Shown piece by piece: positions 54,609-63,327 of a stretch of DNA of 64,000 bases. Each line of letters begins with the position of its first letter. Position 1 is the stretch's first letter. Source of the DNA: Flavobacterium undicola (GTDB taxonomy: Bacteria > Bacteroidota > Bacteroidia > Flavobacteriales > Flavobacteriaceae); the NCBI RefSeq assembly GCF_009909155.2, contig NZ_JAAAPM020000006.1, positions 1 through 64,000 on the forward strand. Direction: 5' to 3'. The notes beneath the pieces are model-generated. The model ran no database searches and was not told where the DNA came from. It saw only the letters and a program-made list of their open reading frames with translations. The position numbers and the translations under genes were made by a program.

Positions 54609-55075
54609 AGTTTAATAATTTTAGTGTAATAATTGAAATTTGTGGCTTGTAGTCGGACTAAATATTCTGATTGGGGTAGGTTGGCTAAATTAATTGTCAA
54701 AATAGAATTGTCTATTGTCTCTTTTTTTTCAAAAACCAAACGCCCACTGATGTCAAACACATACACCGTTATTTGATTTGGCATCAATTGTGAAAATTGA
54801 AAATTAACCGTTTCCGAAAACGGATTAGGATAAGTTTGGATAGAAACTTCAGTTTTCTCATTGGAAGCGATATAAGTACTCCAAAGGCTTTGCTGAAACC
54901 CCTGAATAACTACAGTATTACTATTTGAATTACCAATGGCACTTTGTTGACCTATTGTTTGGCTTATAATGTAGCCATCGGAAGTTTTTGTGGTCAATCC
55001 TTGTGAGGAAAGCATTTGATGGTGCAAAATTTGCCCATAAAAAGGAATCGTGATAAATATAAATAAATACCTCAT
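54605..55075 (-). CDS. Small T9SS type A secreted protein
   Basis: A 156-residue protein. MRYLFIFITIPFYGQ is taken as the start because it forms the signal peptide; an ATG 18 bases upstream is in frame. The middle (TIGQQSAIGNSNSNTVVIQG FQQS-type region, split here) is a short beta domain found in many flavobacterial secreted proteins. The last 75 residues are a type A sorting domain: VSIQTYPNPFSETVNFQFS, then ITVYVFDISGRLVFEK, ending NYYTKIIKL. It is the first gene of the adhesin operon and is probably displayed on the surface by type IX secretion. Confidence 0.88.
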   Translation of the reverse strand: MRYLFIFITIPFYGQILHHQMLSSQGLTTKTSDGYIISQTIGQQSAIGNSNSNTVVIQGFQQSLWSTYIASNEKTEVSIQTYPNPFSETVNFQFSQLMPNQITVYVFDISGRLVFEKKETIDNSILTINLANLPQSEYLVRLQATNFNYYTKIIKL

Positions 55076-55446
55076 AAAAATAATTTTAAACAAACTTAAT
55101 CGTTCTTTTGATACATTTCGTCGATGTTTTTAAATATATCTTAAAAAAAGGTTAATTAGTAACAACTTTTTAGTTTTTAGTAAACAAAAAGCCAGTTTCA
55201 AGAACAAAACCTCTCTTAAACGTAAGAAATTAAAGATGTTTTTAAAAAACATTTCACAACTACTGACAAAAAGTTAAGAAATCTAAAAGAATTTTTCAAT
55301 TTTTAGTAAGCCTAGAATTAAATTTAAAAAAAACACCTACATTTGAAATTGAACTAAGGCATGACAAAAAACATCCTTTCTGTCTATAAAAAAGTTATAC
55401 TTTTTTATTCATATTCGCTATGGGGAAAAACCAAATATAAAATCAA
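55076..55446. promoter_or_regulatory. Divergent control region of the adhesin operon and its regulator
   Basis: 371 bases between divergent genes. TAAGTTTG (minus strand, 55098-55091) could serve the adhesin operon, and TACATTTG (55338-55345) the AraC-type gene. TTTTTAGTAAAC near 55180 and TTTTTAGTAAGC near 55302 are direct repeats that could be regulator sites. No gene is seen inside. Confidence 0.4.
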
Positions 55447-56619
55447 ATGATTACAAATTTACTTTGCATTATTACTGGTATACTCGGTGTATTAACTACT
55501 TTTTTAATCTTTGGTAGTTATAAATCAAACAGGATGATGAATTTGTATATGATTTTATTGATACTCATTATTTCTCTACGCCATTTAACAATTGGAATCA
55601 CTTATTTCATGTCAGATGCTGTTTTTAAAGACACTTCTTATACCTATTCCAATTTTGCAGCAGTTGTAATTCCCCTTTTCTATTTGTATTTTAAAAATTT
55701 AGCCAACAATAATAAAGATTTTGAGAGCAAAGAGTTATTTCATTTTATATTCCCGATATTCTTTTTTGTTTGTATCCTCTTAGTCAATAAATTCCTAATT
55801 TTTTCCTTATCATTAGAGATTCTTTTTTACACCATCTTTTTTATTTACGCTTTGTGTTACACTGTAGTGTGTTACCAATTATTAAAAGATACTATTTGGA
55901 CCCGAAAAATTGAAAGTACAGTAATTAAAAAGCAAAATGAATTAATAAAAAAATGGACAATATTTTTATTTATCGCCATTACATTGATAACCTTAAGACT
56001 TTTGGTATCTATACTTTTTAAAAGCTTTCATAATGAACATATTAAAGGCCTTAGTTATCAATGGGTATCCTCTCTCATTTGGCTATTCATTCTGCTCAAA
56101 ATATTGATTTCCCCTGAAATATTGTACGGATACGATGTGCTTTATCAAAAAATAAATGAAAACAGAAACAATGACTTAGTGCTGAATGAACTTTGGAATA
56201 CATCACCAAATAACACCTTAAACAACAGCCAGCATCTTATATTAAAAGAAAAAATAGATAAAAATATTTTATCCTATATAGAACAAATAGAGAAAATATC
56301 TTTTGAATATGAACTATTTAGGGAACCCGATATGAAGCTTACTGATCTGGCCAACAAACTGAATATTCCTAAAAGTCATATCTCCTATTTGTTTAAATAC
56401 CATTGTAAAATTTCTTTTTCAGAATACAAAAAAACAATCCGAATTCACGACGCCATCAAACATATTGAACAGGATTACTTAAAAAACAACACATTGGATT
56501 CTTTATCTAAACAAGTCGGATTTACATCTTACAATCCTTTTTTCACCAGTTTTAAAGAAGTCTCAGGTGTTTCTCCAATAGAATATTGCAAGAATATAAA
56601 AATGGAATTAGAAGCCTAA
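55447..56619 (+). CDS. Membrane-anchored AraC-family regulator
   Basis: A 390-residue protein. Residues 1-230 contain about seven hydrophobic helices (for example ITGILGVLTTFLIFGS, WTIFLFIAITLITLRLLVSI). After a linker, residues about 290-390 form an AraC-type double helix-turn-helix: DMKLTDLANKLNIPKSHISY, then FSEYKKTIRIHDAIKHIEQD and LDSLSKQVGFTSYNPFFTSF with the family's closing GVSPIEYCK. A DNA-binding domain fixed to the inner membrane can pass an envelope signal directly to promoters. It is divergent from the adhesin operon, its most likely target. A strong terminator follows. Confidence 0.9.
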   Translation: MITNLLCIITGILGVLTTFLIFGSYKSNRMMNLYMILLILIISLRHLTIGITYFMSDAVFKDTSYTYSNFAAVVIPLFYLYFKNLANNNKDFESKELFHFIFPIFFFVCILLVNKFLIFSLSLEILFYTIFFIYALCYTVVCYQLLKDTIWTRKIESTVIKKQNELIKKWTIFLFIAITLITLRLLVSILFKSFHNEHIKGLSYQWVSSLIWLFILLKILISPEILYGYDVLYQKINENRNNDLVLNELWNTSPNNTLNNSQHLILKEKIDKNILSYIEQIEKISFEYELFREPDMKLTDLANKLNIPKSHISYLFKYHCKISFSEYKKTIRIHDAIKHIEQDYLKNNTLDSLSKQVGFTSYNPFFTSFKEVSGVSPIEYCKNIKMELEA

Positions 56620-56656
56620 AAAAAGGCTCAACTTTTACAAGTTGAGCCTTTTTTTA
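56618..56656 (+). terminator. Terminator of the AraC-type regulator gene
   Basis: AAAAAAAGGCTCAACTT-TTACA-AAGTTGAGCC-like stem (17 bp) followed by seven T, overlapping the stop codon region. It also faces ccsBA. Confidence 0.9.
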
Positions 56657-56664
56657 GAGATTTC

Positions 56665-56697
56665 AAACCTGACAGCTTTTAAAAACCTGTCAGGTTT
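56665..56697 (-). terminator. Hairpin downstream of ccsBA
   Basis: AAACCTGACAG and CTGTCAGGTTT pair around an 11-base loop, about 20 bases after the ccsBA stop on the minus strand. It probably ends that transcript; hairpins of this type are also dispersed repeats in flavobacteria. Confidence 0.7.
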
Positions 56698-56715
56698 ATT
56701 ATTTACAACAAAACC

Positions 56716-59700
56716 TTATTTCTTATAATACTTTCTGTATTTAGGGTAAGTAACTGCCCCAATTAAAGCAATTCCTCCTAACGAATAGTAAATCCAGTTT
56801 AGGGAATGTGCTTCACCACTGGCATAAGAATGCAATCCTACCAGGTGAAAATTTACTCCGTAATAGGTAAACAAAATAGAAACAAAAGCAAACATACTCA
56901 TCAGGTTGAAAACCCATTTCCCTCTTAAATGAGGCACAAAACGAGCGTGAATCACAAAAGCATATATCATAATACTGATTAATGCCCAGGTTTCTTTTGG
57001 ATCCCAACCCCAGTAACGTCCCCAACTTTCATTAGCCCATTGTCCACCAAGGAAGTTTCCAATAGTCAACATAATCAATCCAATGGTTAAAGCCATTTCG
57101 TTGATATAAGTAATCTCCTGAATATTCAAATCCATTTTGGCTCTGTTTTTTTCGTTGGTAAAAAAGATCAACAACAGCGATACAAATCCTAAAATCATTC
57201 CCAATGCAAATGGTCCATAACTGGCCACAATTACGGCAACGTGAATCATTAACCAATACGAATTCAAAACTGGTTGTAGATTAGCTATTTCCGGATCAAT
57301 CCAGTTCATATAAGCCGCCATCAAAATCATGGCTGTTACAAAGGCTGATGAAGCCACAGTCAGTTTTGATTTTATATCGAAAGCCAAACCAAAGAACATC
57401 GTTGCCCAGGACACATACACAATCGACTCGTAAGCATTACTCCAAGGCGCATGACCTGAAATATACCAACGTGCAATTAATCCTGCAGTGTGCAATGCAA
57501 ATAACAATCCGATGATGATGTGCATACCGTTAACCAAATAATTCAATACTTTTCCTTCTTTGAATATTTTCAAGATAGTAAACAATAGCATCAAAATTGC
57601 CGCCGTTAAATACCAATATGGTAGTTTTTGGAACACATCATATTTGTTATATAGAATCTCTAAAGAAACTTTATCCTCAGAAGGCAATACTTTGGCACCA
57701 AATCTCTTTTGGAAACCATGTAAACTTTCTAATAATTCATCGGCATTTTTATAATCTCCGGAAACAGAAGCATTAGTCAACGAACCAAAATACAATGGCA
57801 AAACACTTTTAGTATAAGTAGAATCCATGCCTTTCAATCCGGCAGTTTCCAGTTCGTTAAAAGAAATCCATTTGTTGTTATCATCATGCGGAATTGGGAA
57901 AATCTTCATAATAGTTCCGCTCAATGCCGATTCCATTAGGTTGACTTTCTTATCCGTTTCTACGAAATCCTTTTCAAACTGATTCGGATTAGCTGCCTTA
58001 TAAGCCGCTTCTAAATAAGGTGATAATTTATAATTTCCCTGTTCGTCAAAAAAGGCGATAAAAGGAGCATATTTTGCTTTATCATCAATACCAATAATTT
58101 TTCTGATGCTGTCATTCCCGCTTTTGATATAAATTAACGGAACTTCAATCCACAATTTAGCATATTGCGACATCGACAAAAATACCTGATCCGAATTCAT
58201 GCCTTTGTATTCGTTAGCATGACTTACTTTTCGCAACAATTCAGATGAAAAAGTATTAATAGGTTTCATCCTTCCGCCTGCATCCTGAATAATCAATCTA
58301 CCAAAATCAGCAGCGTGCTTTTCAGAAACCTTGTACTTTGTAATTAAGGAATCAAGCTGTTTTTCTGTTGGCGCCACTCTTACATGCGCAGTCTTCCCTG
58401 ACTGGCTTTCTTCAGTGTGATTATGATTATGATCGTGTTCATGGTCATGCATTTGGGCAAAACCATTAAAACTCAACAACAAAATTAAAATCGGAATCAG
58501 TTTTTCTTTTTTATCCTTAACCACTTCTAATTTTCTTTTCAAATCAGCAAAACGGGAATGTTTGGTAAACATAATCGACATCAACGAAAAGAATAATAAA
58601 AAGTAACCCGCATAAGTAATATTAGTTCCCCAGAAATCGTGATTTACTGAAAGTACCGTCCCTTTTTCGTCTGGATCAAAAGAAGATTGGAAAAAACGAT
58701 AACCTTCATGGTCTAAAACGTGATTCATATAAATTCGGGCGTCAAATGGTTTAGCAGCCGAATCCTGAACCGTCACCTTACTTTCAAACGAAGAATAACT
58801 CTTCTCCGTTCCCGGATATTTTTGTGCAATAAAATCGTTCAACTTAATTTTAAAAGGCAAAATGTAAGCTTTACTTCCATAGAATAAAGAATACTCAACA
58901 TTCCCTATTTTCACTGTTTTAGGCTCTCCTTGTTTTCCTTTCGAACCTAAAATAGTCACTTCTTTTTCCTGTCCTTCAGCCTTAACAGTCAAGACCAAAG
59001 CATCTTCATGCTCCTTAGCTTTAAAATCATTATTCGACTCATAATCAATCACTCCTTTTACGGCAGGATCAGGAAAAACAATTCGGATATCGCCAATGCT
59101 GTACAACGAACGTCTCATCAACGGCTGTACTTTATCCTTAGCAACTGCTCCCTGCAACTTATCCGCCATGCGCATAAAGTTTCCTTCAAACGGCGTTTCA
59201 ATAGTATAATCTTTACCATCAAACGTAATGTTGATAGCACCATCAGTGTGTTTATTCAACGCAAAAAGCACATTGTGAATATTCTGCACCTCCCCTTCTT
59301 TCAGGAAATGTTCCTCACGTCCACCATCACCAGCTTCCACTAATTTCATGTACAAAGTTCCGTTGGCATCGGGTTTCACATATTCTTTGGCTCCCATAAT
59401 GAAGTTTTTATACTTCACCTCAAAAGGCGTTTTGTCAAATTCTCCAGAAACTGAAAAATCATTATCGGTTACAGGCGACAACAATACTTTTTGTTCAAAA
59501 GTCCTGCGTTTCATTTCGCCCTTATATTCTCCATCCACAAAAACAGTCAGAAAGGTTTTATCCGAATAAAACTGATTTTCGGCAGCGCCTTCGCGAATAG
59601 GCATCACACCCTCATAACTGATATAACGGGTAATAAAAGCACCTAAAAGAATCAAAATAAAAGCCAAATGCAGCAATAAAGTAGCCCATTTTTCCTTTTT

Positions 59701-59916
59701 CAACAAATGATAACGTTTGATATTCCCAATAAAGTTAATCATGAAAAACACCATAATTCCCTCAAACCACCAGGTATTATAAACCCAAATTCGAGCCGTA
59801 TCAGTATTGTATTTACTTTCGATGAAAGTTCCGGTTGCCATTGCTACTGCAAAAGCCAGAAAAAGAAAAGCCATTAAGCGGGTAGAAAATAAAAAAGCGT
59901 AGATTTTTTTATCCAT
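56716..59916 (-). CDS. Cytochrome c biogenesis protein CcsBA (ResB-CcsA fusion)
   Basis: A 1066-residue inner-membrane haem lyase of System II, which carries haem across the membrane and attaches it to apocytochromes c. MDKKIYAFLFSTRLMAFLF is taken as the start because the 29 residues before it are not conserved. The N-terminal ResB-like half has helices near 10-110 and a periplasmic domain to about 470. The CcsA half follows, with the tryptophan-rich WWD-type motif ESWGRYWGWDPKETWALIS near residue 965. Between them lies a signal-peptide-like helix and a His-rich run, HDHEHDHNHNH (near 490-500), consistent with an old gene fusion. Works with c-type cytochromes of respiration. Confidence 0.93.
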   Translation of the reverse strand: MDKKIYAFLFSTRLMAFLFLAFAVAMATGTFIESKYNTDTARIWVYNTWWFEGIMVFFMINFIGNIKRYHLLKKEKWATLLLHLAFILILLGAFITRYISYEGVMPIREGAAENQFYSDKTFLTVFVDGEYKGEMKRRTFEQKVLLSPVTDNDFSVSGEFDKTPFEVKYKNFIMGAKEYVKPDANGTLYMKLVEAGDGGREEHFLKEGEVQNIHNVLFALNKHTDGAINITFDGKDYTIETPFEGNFMRMADKLQGAVAKDKVQPLMRRSLYSIGDIRIVFPDPAVKGVIDYESNNDFKAKEHEDALVLTVKAEGQEKEVTILGSKGKQGEPKTVKIGNVEYSLFYGSKAYILPFKIKLNDFIAQKYPGTEKSYSSFESKVTVQDSAAKPFDARIYMNHVLDHEGYRFFQSSFDPDEKGTVLSVNHDFWGTNITYAGYFLLFFSLMSIMFTKHSRFADLKRKLEVVKDKKEKLIPILILLLSFNGFAQMHDHEHDHNHNHTEESQSGKTAHVRVAPTEKQLDSLITKYKVSEKHAADFGRLIIQDAGGRMKPINTFSSELLRKVSHANEYKGMNSDQVFLSMSQYAKLWIEVPLIYIKSGNDSIRKIIGIDDKAKYAPFIAFFDEQGNYKLSPYLEAAYKAANPNQFEKDFVETDKKVNLMESALSGTIMKIFPIPHDDNNKWISFNELETAGLKGMDSTYTKSVLPLYFGSLTNASVSGDYKNADELLESLHGFQKRFGAKVLPSEDKVSLEILYNKYDVFQKLPYWYLTAAILMLLFTILKIFKEGKVLNYLVNGMHIIIGLLFALHTAGLIARWYISGHAPWSNAYESIVYVSWATMFFGLAFDIKSKLTVASSAFVTAMILMAAYMNWIDPEIANLQPVLNSYWLMIHVAVIVASYGPFALGMILGFVSLLLIFFTNEKNRAKMDLNIQEITYINEMALTIGLIMLTIGNFLGGQWANESWGRYWGWDPKETWALISIMIYAFVIHARFVPHLRGKWVFNLMSMFAFVSILFTYYGVNFHLVGLHSYASGEAHSLNWIYYSLGGIALIGAVTYPKYRKYYKK

Positions 59917-60041
59917 TTGTAAGGGATTACATTTTATAAAAGCGCCACAAAAGTACTTAAAAATGTTGACTTCTACCGCCGTGCAATTGTTAATTAAATC
60001 CAAAATTAACCCCTCAAAATCGCTTTTAATTTTCTTTTTTT

Positions 60042-60188
60042 GGGCGTGCCCTTGTTGCGGAACTATTTCTGGAAAACTGCTCTATTTTTCAGCAACAAGG
60101 TCGGGTGATACGCTCTATTTTTTTATTTTGTCCTAACTAAGCTTGCCGAAAGACAAAATAAAAAAGATGCCGCTTCTCCCCCTCACGC
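60042..60188. repeat. Structured intergenic element with two hairpins
   Basis: Begins GGGCGTGCCCTTGTTGC, closed by GCAACAAG, then CGGGTGATACGCTCT, a second hairpin (TTTTATTTTGTC and GACAAAATAAAA), and GATGCCGCTTC ending CCTCACGC. From memory, elements with GGGCGTGCC and CCTCACGC ends are frequent in Flavobacterium spacers; this is the only copy here. Confidence 0.55.
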
Positions 60189-60222
60189 AAACCCCACTCA
60201 AAGGAAAGTTTTGTTCAATAAT

Positions 60223-60251
60223 TTGTAATAAAAATATTATTTCTATATTTG
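60223..60251 (+). promoter_or_regulatory. Promoter of the LRR lipoprotein gene
   Basis: TTG (60223-60225), 18 bases, TATATTTG (60244-60251): a close match to the Bacteroidota consensus, giving a leader of about 75 bases. Confidence 0.6.
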
Positions 60252-60333
60252 AGCAAAATGTGCTAGTTAATAACGACAACACCCCCGATTGTATCTACTT
60301 TGTAGAGAATACAAGCAAATTGTCAGTAATTTT

Positions 60334-61215
60334 ATGAAAAATCAAATAACAACAATATTTTTATTTCTAATTATCCTTACTTCTTGTAGCAAAAAGCAAG
60401 AAGAAAAAACAATGTCTTTAAGTGAATTACAAAATCAAAAAGTTTATAAAGAGTTAGATAGTTTACCAAAAAAATTAGAATTGGTATACCGTGTTGATTT
60501 GTCAGAAAATAATTTAAAAACAATCCCCGAAATAATATTCAAACTACGGAATCTCCAAGAGTTAAATGTTTCTCAAAACTACTTAACTCAACTTAATCAT
60601 TTAGAAGAATTGAAAAATCTTCAAATATTAAATATTGGAATGAATGATTTTAAAATATTCCCAAATGAAATCACTAAACTTAAAAAACTTAAAACATTAG
60701 ATATTTGGTGGAATGACATTAAAACTTTTCCAGATGCATTTTATGAAAACAACGTAAACATTGAAGAACTTGACTTAACTAGTATGTTTGAATTTGATTT
60801 TACAAACAACTTATCAAAAATTCATCGATTTAAAAATCTTAGACAACTAAATCTAGGCAATAATCAAATTAAGAATTTAAATATAGAATTTAACAAACTA
60901 TCTAATTTAGAAACATTTGGATATATTAGGCAAGATAAAATTGATGCTAAAAATATTATTTTAGAACTTTCTAAATGTAAAAAACTCAAAACTATTCATT
61001 TAAGTGTCAATCATATTAAAGAACTTCCAAGTGAAATTTCATTACTTGATAATTTAGAAGAGTTAAACTTATACGAAAACGAATTAACTAATCTTCCGAA
61101 TAATTTACTTAAAATGAAACGACTAAAATCAATTACACTAGATGGTAACAAAATTGATAAAAAAATAATTTTGGCCTTTGAAACTAAAATGCCAAAGACA
61201 ACTTTCATATATTAA
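60334..61215 (+). CDS. Leucine-rich-repeat lipoprotein
   Basis: A 293-residue lipoprotein. The start MKNQITTIFLFLIILTSCSK gives a type II signal peptide ending at a lipobox cysteine; an in-frame ATG 45 bases upstream would hide it. The rest is about nine leucine-rich repeats of 22-24 residues, such as NLQELNVSQNYLTQLNHLEE, LKTLDIWWNDIKTFPDAFYE and LEELNLYENELTNLPNNLLK. LRR arcs bind proteins or glycans; the partner is unknown. The gene is more AT-rich than its neighbours, which hints at recent arrival. It has its own promoter. Confidence 0.85.
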   Translation: MKNQITTIFLFLIILTSCSKKQEEKTMSLSELQNQKVYKELDSLPKKLELVYRVDLSENNLKTIPEIIFKLRNLQELNVSQNYLTQLNHLEELKNLQILNIGMNDFKIFPNEITKLKKLKTLDIWWNDIKTFPDAFYENNVNIEELDLTSMFEFDFTNNLSKIHRFKNLRQLNLGNNQIKNLNIEFNKLSNLETFGYIRQDKIDAKNIILELSKCKKLKTIHLSVNHIKELPSEISLLDNLEELNLYENELTNLPNNLLKMKRLKSITLDGNKIDKKIILAFETKMPKTTFIY

Positions 61216-61345
61216 TAAAAAAACTAATACCAACACACTTTTAAATCAATTTGCGGATTTAGCAGGATTGCCGTTTTCATAATTCACAAATGACTAGAGA
61301 CGCAGAAACGTTAGGTGACATGCTAAAAAAAATCACAATAAATTT

Positions 61346-61376
61346 ATATCAAAAAAAGATATACCTTTGTGATATC
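61346..61376 (+). promoter_or_regulatory. Promoter and candidate operator of the toxin-antitoxin pair
   Basis: ATATC (61346-61350), GATAT (61358-61362) and GATATC (61371-61376) are half-sites spaced about 12 bases apart and surround the -7 box TACCTTTG (61362-61369). A ribbon-helix-helix antitoxin binding there would block its own promoter. Confidence 0.45.
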
Positions 61377-61388
61377 AAATTAAAGTAT

Positions 61389-61619
61389 ATGAAAACAGTA
61401 TCCCTTAAAATAGATGATTCAATATTCGGAGAAACTGAAAAAATTCTTTCAAGAATCAATATTCCTAGAAATAGGTATATAAACGAAGCAATTGAATATT
61501 ATAACAAAGTTCAGAAAAGACAAATTTTAGAAAAACGACTTAAAGCCGAATCTGAATTAGTAAAAAAAGAGTCAATGAACATTTTAAAAGACTTTGAAAA
61601 AATTGACTATGCAGATTAA
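61389..61619 (+). CDS. Ribbon-helix-helix antitoxin (MazE-like)
   Basis: A 76-residue antitoxin. MKTVSLKIDDSIFGETEKIL is an RHH-type strand-helix opening, followed by INIPRNRYINEAIEYYNKVQ, then a charged C-terminal helix that likely wraps the toxin. I choose this ATG because it opens the RHH fold; the frame stays open 33 codons further upstream without conserved sequence. Its last 11 bases overlap the toxin start, so translation is coupled. It should neutralise the toxin and, with it, repress the pair's promoter. Confidence 0.88.
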   Translation: MKTVSLKIDDSIFGETEKILSRINIPRNRYINEAIEYYNKVQKRQILEKRLKAESELVKKESMNILKDFEKIDYAD

Positions 61620-61956
61620 TCAATATGAAATTTGGATTGCCGACTTGAATCCACAAATAGGAACTGAAGCAGGTAAAACAAGGCCAGTGCTGATTGTTCA
61701 AACAGACTTATTGAATAAAATCTCACATCCATCTACAATCGTTTGTCCAATAACTACAAATGTCCAAAATGATTCTGATATTTTAAGAGTTCATCTTAAA
61801 AAAGGAATGGCGAATTTACAGGAGAATTGTGATATAATGATCGATCAAATTCGGGCAATTGACAATAAGAGACTAATTAAAAAAGTTGGAAAATTACCAA
61901 CTGATTTAATAGAAAAAGTAAAAGAAAATATATCGATAATTATTGATCTGGATTAA
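61609..61956 (+). CDS. MazF/PemK family endoribonuclease toxin
   Basis: A 115-residue toxin of the MazF/PemK family, which cuts mRNA (or other RNA) at short sequences and stops growth. MQINQYEIWIADLNPQIGTE begins with the family's first strand; GKTRPVLIVQTDLLN carries the conserved Arg-Pro and the VLIVQ strand; STIVCPITTN and the later DQIRAIDNKRLIKKVG are also typical. I set the start at 61609; an ATG 15 bases upstream is in frame but adds unconserved residues. Cleavage site cannot be predicted. Confidence 0.92.
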   Translation: MQINQYEIWIADLNPQIGTEAGKTRPVLIVQTDLLNKISHPSTIVCPITTNVQNDSDILRVHLKKGMANLQENCDIMIDQIRAIDNKRLIKKVGKLPTDLIEKVKENISIIIDLD

Positions 61957-62027
61957 GCACGTCCCCCCAACACACGATAAATCGTCGCCTTTGCAACGCA
62001 GATGACTAAAACAAAACTCCTGTAAAA

Positions 62028-62246
62028 ATGAACGCCTCAATAAGCCAAAAAATAATAGCCATTTGTAACGAAAAAATTGAAAAGAAAGGAGAAAACGTAG
62101 GACTTTCATTTTATGCTTTTTTTGCTAATAAAAACGACAATCCCAAACTTTTAATGGAAGTGGCCGAGTGGTGGATTATGAAACATCAACTGGATCATTT
62201 TGAAAAAGCAGTCAAAATTAGAGAAATGGTACAAAATGGATTGTAA
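62028..62246 (+). CDS. Small DUF6500-like protein
   Basis: A 72-residue, acidic-and-basic helical protein. VGLSFYAFFANKNDNPKLLM and EVAEWWIMKHQLDHFEKAVK resemble the family I recall as DUF6500, which occurs as short stand-alone genes in Bacteroidota and proteobacteria. Function is unknown. The start is the only ATG that fits. It is downstream of the toxin gene but 71 bases away, so it is probably a separate gene. Confidence 0.72.
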   Translation: MNASISQKIIAICNEKIEKKGENVGLSFYAFFANKNDNPKLLMEVAEWWIMKHQLDHFEKAVKIREMVQNGL

Positions 62247-62530
62247 TTATTTTAACCGTAAAGATTTTTAAAAATTAATTCGTGAACCTGCCTGTCGGCA
62301 GACAGGTTCGTGGCTAAAAAAGTTTAAACACAAAGTTCACAAAGCACAAAAATAATTTGCGACCCGAGCGATAGCGAATAGGCGAAGCAATCTGCGGTAA
62401 AAAATTTAAACACAAAACTGTCTGCTGACAAGTAGAGATTACAAAGCGCAAAAAAATTTAAAAATAATCTGTGTTAATCCGTTTAATCTGTGTTATCCGT
62501 GTTCCTTAACTTTTATTGATTTGAAAAACG
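62247..62530. repeat. Low-complexity spacer with repeat words
   Basis: Holds the palindromic CCTGTCGGCAGACAGG (62291-62306, the reverse complement of 6608-6623) with flanking arms AACCTG and GGTT, AAAGTTCACAAAGCACAAA, CTGTCTGCTGACAAG, and AATCTGTGTTAATCCG/TTTAATCTGTGTTATCCG. No gene seen. Confidence 0.5.
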
Positions 62531-62553
62531 AGTTTTTTTGCTAATTTTACCAA

Positions 62554-63327
62554 ATGATTAAACTAAGTATTATTGGCTCTGGAAATGTAGCACAGCATCT
62601 TATCACTACATTTCAAAACCTTGAAAAATCGAGCAGTGAAATTGAGTTAGTACAGGCGTTTTCCAGAAAACAGGAAGCGCTAACACATTTGCTTAGCCCG
62701 GAACAAATTATCACAGAATATACTGATTTACAAGAAGCTGATTTGTATATCATTGCAGTTTCTGATGATGCTATCGAAAGTGTTGCTAGCCAACTCCCGT
62801 TTAAAAATCGTTTGGTAGTGCATACTTCTGGTAGCGTGCCTTTAACGACTTTGCATGATGATAATCGAAAAGGCGTTTTTTATCCTTTACAAACTTTCAC
62901 TAAAGGAAAGCCAGTCAATTTCGAGACGATTCCTATTTGCTTAGAAGCTGAAAATCCAACCGATTATCAAGTATTGGATAAGGTGGCCAAAAGCATTTCG
63001 GAAAAAGTTCACGCAATCAATTCAGAACAACGAAAAGCCTTGCATGTAGCAGCCGTTTTTGTCAATAATTTTACCAATCACCTCTATTCGATTGGAAATG
63101 AGATTTGCCAGAAAAACCGAATTCCGTTTGATATTTTAAAACCGATGATACAGGAAACGGTAGAAAAAATAATGACCCTTTCTCCAGATGAGGCACAAAC
63201 AGGACCGGCAATTCGCAATGACCAGAAAACAATTGCAGCTCACGAAGCGTTTTTAACCAATGGAAATCAATTAAACATATATAAAATCCTAACCCAATCC
63301 ATACAAGATAATGGCAAAAAGTTATAA
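62554..63327 (+). CDS. Rossmann-fold and DUF2520 domain protein
   Basis: A 257-residue protein: an N-terminal NADP-type Rossmann fold (LSIIGSGNVAQHLITTFQ, then LYIIAVSDDAIESVASQLP) and a C-terminal helical DUF2520 domain (HVAAVFVNNFTNHLYSIGNE, then TGPAIRNDQKTIAAHEAFL). The fold resembles pyrroline-5-carboxylate reductases, but the substrate is unknown. The end overlaps the start of kdsC by 17 bases, so both are translated from one mRNA. A TTG, 18 bases, TAATTTTA promoter ends 6 bases before the ATG, implying a very short leader. Confidence 0.9.
   Translation: MIKLSIIGSGNVAQHLITTFQNLEKSSSEIELVQAFSRKQEALTHLLSPEQIITEYTDLQEADLYIIAVSDDAIESVASQLPFKNRLVVHTSGSVPLTTLHDDNRKGVFYPLQTFTKGKPVNFETIPICLEAENPTDYQVLDKVAKSISEKVHAINSEQRKALHVAAVFVNNFTNHLYSIGNEICQKNRIPFDILKPMIQETVEKIMTLSPDEAQTGPAIRNDQKTIAAHEAFLTNGNQLNIYKILTQSIQDNGKKL

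Noticed and set aside
60143..60337. Short plus-strand frame before the LRR gene
   Set aside because: It crosses a repeat element and the LRR promoter and has no protein-like features.
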